In this document: in pieces, positions 60,773-64,000 of the stretch
How the letters are laid out: each line of letters opens with the position of its first letter
Numbering within the stretch: position 1 is the first letter of the stretch
Origin: Halanaerobium saccharolyticum subsp. saccharolyticum DSM 6643
GTDB taxonomy: Bacteria > Bacillota > Halanaerobiia > Halanaerobiales > Halanaerobiaceae
Assembly (NCBI RefSeq): GCF_000350165.1
Contig: NZ_CAUI01000021.1
Location: 248,001 to 312,000 of the forward strand
Direction of reading: 5' to 3'
Length of the DNA: 64,000 nucleotides
Notes under the pieces: generated by a model
The model's input: only the letters and a program-made list of their open reading frames with translations
Database searches by the model: none
What the model was told of the DNA's origin: nothing
Position numbers and translations under genes: made by a program

Positions 60773-62176
60773 ATGAGTGAAAAGACAGAAGTTAAAGATA
60801 TTGATCGTAGTCTTCATGAGAATAAAAATGAAGAAAAACACCGTTATAAATCAGCTAAGGGATTAACTCCTGAAGTAATAAAGGAAATTTCGAGAGAAAA
60901 AAATGAGCCAGAATGGATGTTAGAATTTAGGCTTAAGGCTTTAGAAATATATAAGAAAAAAGCAGTCCCTACCTGGGGAGCAGATATTTCAGATCTGGAT
61001 ATGGATAATATCATTACCTATGTGAGGCCAGATGCAGATCTTCAGAGTGATTGGGATCAAGTGCCGGAGGAAATCAAAAATACATTTGATGCCCTTGGAA
61101 TTCCAGAGGCAGAAAAAGAATCATTAGCTGGTGTAGGTGCTCAGTATGATTCTGAGGTTGTTTACCATAATTTAAAAGAAGAAATGGTTGAACAGGGTGT
61201 TATCTATATGGACATGGAAAATGCTGTAAAAGAACATGAGGATTTAGTTAAAGAACATTTCATGAAATTAATTACACCTAATGATCATAAATTTTCAGCT
61301 CTACACGGTGCTGTTTGGTCAGGTGGTTCTTTTGTTTATGTACCAGAGGGAGTAGATGTAAATATACCACTGCAATCCTACTTTCGGCAGAATGCACCTG
61401 GATCAGGACAATTTGAGCACACTCTTATAATTTTGGAAGAAGGAGCAAACGCTCACTTTATTGAAGGCTGTTCAGCTCCCAAATATTCGGTAAATAATCT
61501 TCATGCAGGTGCTGTAGAATTGTTTGTGAATAAAGGTGCCAAGCTTCGCTATAGTACAATAGAAAACTGGTCCCGTAATATGTACAACTTAAATACGAAA
61601 CGCGCTTTAGTAGAAGAAGATGGGGTCATTGAATGGGTTTCTGGTTCTTTTGGTTCTAAGGTTTCAATGTTATATCCGATGAGCATTTTAAAAGGACCCA
61701 GAGCTAGAGCCGAATTTACTGGTGTTACTTTTGCAGCAGAAGGACAGTATTTAGATACAGGAGCTCAGGTTATTCATGCGGCTCCAAATACAACTTCGAC
61801 AGTTAATGCACGTTCAATTGCCAAAGATGGTGGTCATGCATATTATCGTGGCTTACTCAAAGCGACCGATAATGCTCATGGAGCAAAAGCTTCAGTTTCT
61901 TGTGAATCTTTGATGTTAGATAATGAATCTAAATCAGACACTTTACCAATAATGAAGCTGCAGACTGATGATATTGATATTGGTCATGAAGCTAAAGTTG
62001 GTCGGATTAGTGAAGAAGCTATTTTCTACTTAATGAGTAGAGGAATTAGCGAAGAAGAAGCTAAGGCCATGATTGTTCGTGGATTTGTAGAGCCAATTGC
62101 CAGTGAATTGCCATTAGAATATGCAGTTGAATTGAATAATCTAATTAACCTTGAACTTGAAGGTACTATAGGATAG
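60773..62176 (+). CDS. sufB: Fe-S cluster assembly scaffold SufB
   Basis: A 467-residue scaffold protein, the usual length. The beta-helix core follows an N-terminal helical part (GLTPEVIKEISREKNEP). Landmarks are HGAVWSGGSFVYVPEGV near residue 178, IIEEGANAHFIEGCSAP near 222, HAAPNTTSTV near 338 and RGISEEEAKAMIVRGFVEP near 425. With SufC and SufD it receives sulfur and iron and holds the nascent cluster. ATG follows GGGAGG. SufD starts 10 bases after its stop. Confidence 0.95.
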   Translation: MSEKTEVKDIDRSLHENKNEEKHRYKSAKGLTPEVIKEISREKNEPEWMLEFRLKALEIYKKKAVPTWGADISDLDMDNIITYVRPDADLQSDWDQVPEEIKNTFDALGIPEAEKESLAGVGAQYDSEVVYHNLKEEMVEQGVIYMDMENAVKEHEDLVKEHFMKLITPNDHKFSALHGAVWSGGSFVYVPEGVDVNIPLQSYFRQNAPGSGQFEHTLIILEEGANAHFIEGCSAPKYSVNNLHAGAVELFVNKGAKLRYSTIENWSRNMYNLNTKRALVEEDGVIEWVSGSFGSKVSMLYPMSILKGPRARAEFTGVTFAAEGQYLDTGAQVIHAAPNTTSTVNARSIAKDGGHAYYRGLLKATDNAHGAKASVSCESLMLDNESKSDTLPIMKLQTDDIDIGHEAKVGRISEEAIFYLMSRGISEEEAKAMIVRGFVEPIASELPLEYAVELNNLINLELEGTIG

Positions 62177-62186
62177 GTGATATAAA

Positions 62187-63377
62187 ATGTATAACAAAAA
62201 ATTAGTTGATAACTTAACTACTGGTCAATCAAAACTTCTCAGCAACAACAGAAGAGAAAAATTTAATGTTTTTGAAGAATTAACTAAAAGTGATTTTAAA
62301 AGAATAAATTTATTTGATTATCAATTTCCAGAATACAGCCCTTACAATAAGGAATACTTAAAGGATAAAAAGGGTCAAGATGAATTAATTATTAAAAAAA
62401 TGACCGATAATCTAAATAATGAAACAGAAATTTTAGATTATCTAGCAGAATTTAAAAATAAAAAAGTGAAAAAAGGAAATCAAGGGCTGGATCCTAAATA
62501 TTTAGCTATGGTTGAAGCTTTTTATAATACTGGACTTTTTATTAAAGTTCCGGAAAATACAGAATTAAAGCTGCCAGTAGAAATATTTTATGAATTGGAT
62601 CAAGAAAATCCAGTCTTAATTGATAATAATTTAATTGTAGCTGAAAAAAATTCTAAATTAACTATAGTCATTGATTATAGAATGAAAGACGAAGAATTAG
62701 CAGCTTTTCACAATGGCTTAACCAGAGTAATTGTAAAAGAAAATGCTGTTTTAAATATCATCAAGGTTCAGCGTTTTAATAATCAGAGTGATAATTTTGA
62801 TAGTAATATTTCTCTAGTTTCAAATCAAGGAGAATTAAATTGGATTCCAATTGAACTTGGTGGAAGAAATTCTGTAACTAATAATGATAATATCTTAATG
62901 GATGATGGAAGCAGAGCAACTATTAGTTCAGTTTATTTTGCTGATGGTGAGCGAAAAATGGATCTTGGATTCAAAATGAATCATCAGGGACGCCACAGCA
63001 GCAGTGAAATAGAAAGCAAGGGTGTTTTAAAAGATAAAGCACAGAAGGTTTTTAGAGGTGATTTATATTTCCAAAAAGGATCCAGTCAGTCCCAGGGATC
63101 TGAAAGAGAAGAGGTACTTCTTTTAGATAAAACCGTTGACTCTGATTCTATACCAGCTTTGTTTTCTGAAGAAGATAATGTGGAAGGAGAACATGCTGTA
63201 AGCGCAGGTCAGATTGATGAGCAGCGTTTATTTTATTTGATGAGCAGAGGTATGAATAAAGCAGAAGCTAAACAGTTAATGGTAGAAGCTTCATTTAATC
63301 CTATTTTTGATAAAATACCTCTTAATGATCTTAAAGGAAGTGTTATAAATGATGTTAAAACAAGAATTCGCAGTTAA
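62187..63377 (+). CDS. sufD: Fe-S cluster assembly protein SufD
   Basis: A 396-residue SufD, partner of SufB in the SufBC2D complex. The N-terminus is helical; the beta-helix core runs from about residue 130 (LFIKVPENTELKLPVEIFY) to GVLKDKAQKVFRGDLYFQKG near 285, and the C-terminus mirrors SufB (RLFYLMSRGMNKAEAKQLM). ATG follows TAGGTGA. Its last 29 bases overlap sufS. SufD is needed for iron entry in well-studied systems. Confidence 0.9.
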   Translation: MYNKKLVDNLTTGQSKLLSNNRREKFNVFEELTKSDFKRINLFDYQFPEYSPYNKEYLKDKKGQDELIIKKMTDNLNNETEILDYLAEFKNKKVKKGNQGLDPKYLAMVEAFYNTGLFIKVPENTELKLPVEIFYELDQENPVLIDNNLIVAEKNSKLTIVIDYRMKDEELAAFHNGLTRVIVKENAVLNIIKVQRFNNQSDNFDSNISLVSNQGELNWIPIELGGRNSVTNNDNILMDDGSRATISSVYFADGERKMDLGFKMNHQGRHSSSEIESKGVLKDKAQKVFRGDLYFQKGSSQSQGSEREEVLLLDKTVDSDSIPALFSEEDNVEGEHAVSAGQIDEQRLFYLMSRGMNKAEAKQLMVEASFNPIFDKIPLNDLKGSVINDVKTRIRS

Positions 63378-64000
63378 AAAAGATAAGTTAGGAAATAAAT
63401 ATAAAAAAGATTTCCCTATCTTAAATCAACAAATAAATGGTAAAAGTCTTGTCTATTTTGATAATGCTGCAACAACCCAGAAACCTGAAGTTGTTCTAGA
63501 TGCAGTTGACAATTATAATCGAACAATTAATGCTAATCCACACCGTGGTGCTCACACTTTGAGTGTTCGGTCTACCGAAGCTTACGAAAATGCTAGAGCT
63601 AAAGTTAAAGATTTTATTAATGCGGAAAAAGTAGAAGAAATTATATTTACCCGTAACACTACCGAATCTTTAAATCTGCTTGCTAATAGTATGGAAGCTT
63701 TGGTTGAAGAAGGAGATGAGATTTTAATATCTGCTCTCGAACATCACAGTAATATACTGCCCTGGCAGCAGCTTGCAGAAAGAAAGAATCTAAAATTAAA
63801 ATATTTATATCCAGATCAAAATTATAGAATTTCCATGGCAGAGCTTAAAGATAAATTGACAGATAAAACAAGGATTTTTAGTATTTCTCAGATGTCCAAT
63901 GTTAGTGGAACTATAAATCCCATAAAAGAAATGGCCGAACTTGCTCATCAAAAAAATGCTTTAGTTGTTGTGGATGGTGCACAAGGAGCACCTCATCTTA
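63349..64000 (+). CDS. sufS: Cysteine desulfurase SufS, N-terminal part (gene cut by window end)
   Basis: An open frame from ATG 63349 (or 63352) to the end of the window, 217 residues seen. RBS AAAGGAAG lies about 10 bases upstream. It is a class V PLP enzyme: LVYFDNAATTQKP near residue 36, NPHRGAHTLSVRST near 63, FTRNTTESLNLL near 100, H132/H133 in LEHHSN (PLP-stacking His), and VVVDGAQGAPH at the end (PLP-binding Asp and Gln). The PLP lysine and catalytic Cys lie beyond the window. It takes sulfur from cysteine for SufBCD. Start overlaps sufD by 29 bases. Confidence 0.93.
   Translation, partial: MMLKQEFAVKKDKLGNKYKKDFPILNQQINGKSLVYFDNAATTQKPEVVLDAVDNYNRTINANPHRGAHTLSVRSTEAYENARAKVKDFINAEKVEEIIFTRNTTESLNLLANSMEALVEEGDEILISALEHHSNILPWQQLAERKNLKLKYLYPDQNYRISMAELKDKLTDKTRIFSISQMSNVSGTINPIKEMAELAHQKNALVVVDGAQGAPHL

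Noticed and set aside
1-64000. tRNA, rRNA, insertion sequences, prophage or defence islands
   Set aside because: I saw no cloverleaf, rRNA-like, transposase, integrase, Cas or restriction-modification sequences in the window.

Overview
The window is low-GC, gene-dense DNA, with almost every gene on the + strand. It reads as a fermentative, salt-adapted, diderm (two-membrane) Firmicute, most like Halanaerobium or another member of the Halanaerobiales. The Firmicute signals are strong AGGAGG ribosome sites, an S-box (SAM-I) riboswitch, the sufCBDS gene order, and the clostridial single-chain PurL. The outer-membrane signals are a complete TolC/adaptor/RND pump, an SLH-domain porin, a patatin fused to a beta-barrel, a small beta-barrel protein ending in Phe, and two ABC solute-binding proteins with Sec signals but no lipobox cysteine. 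The genus is an inference from gene content; no rRNA or other marker is present.

Layout. 1-3.7 kb: end of a rhodanese, two small transferases of the TIGR04283/TIGR04282 type, an odd APH-fold protein, and a YdcF-like membrane protein. 3.7-8.5 kb: a PHP phosphoesterase behind a structured leader, then NAD-isocitrate dehydrogenase and aconitase B. 8.5-11.5 kb: a NitT/TauT-type ABC transporter behind a second leader that resembles the first and ends in a terminator. 11.5-16.6 kb: a UvrD-type helicase, a palindromic repeat, and a SAM riboswitch with metNIQ. 16.7-25 kb: a YkvA-like protein, a TetR regulator with tolC-adaptor-RND genes, and a divergent DapA-fold protein. 24.6-29.9 kb: a long structured leader and three outer-membrane genes. 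30-36 kb: TetR, a ferritin-like protein, GIY-YIG, murB (-), a ParB-like protein, deoB, a DRTGG protein and LysR (-). 36-47 kb: purL, a periplasmic rhodanese, several small proteins, a CofE-like ligase, DegV, a methyltransferase, a P-loop protein and a 2-hydroxyacid dehydrogenase. 47.2-58.2 kb: fdhD, then a long energy-metabolism cluster. 58.3-64 kb: a ComFB-like protein, an AI-2E permease, and sufCBDS, with sufS cut by the window end.

How the genes work together. Aconitase B and isocitrate dehydrogenase make 2-oxoglutarate. The four-subunit 2-oxoglutarate:ferredoxin oxidoreductase would turn it into succinyl-CoA and reduced ferredoxin. The split B12-dependent methylmalonyl-CoA mutase, its MeaB chaperone and the epimerase then make (S)-methylmalonyl-CoA. 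A Na+-pumping decarboxylase would convert that to propionyl-CoA while exporting Na+, which suits a saline habitat.

The least explained parts are the two related leaders (3.73 and 8.58 kb), the ~420-base leader before the SLH porin with a TetR-type operator like that of the efflux operon, a pseudoenzyme-like DapA-fold protein, a 55-residue protein behind a consensus promoter, and a two-copy palindromic repeat.
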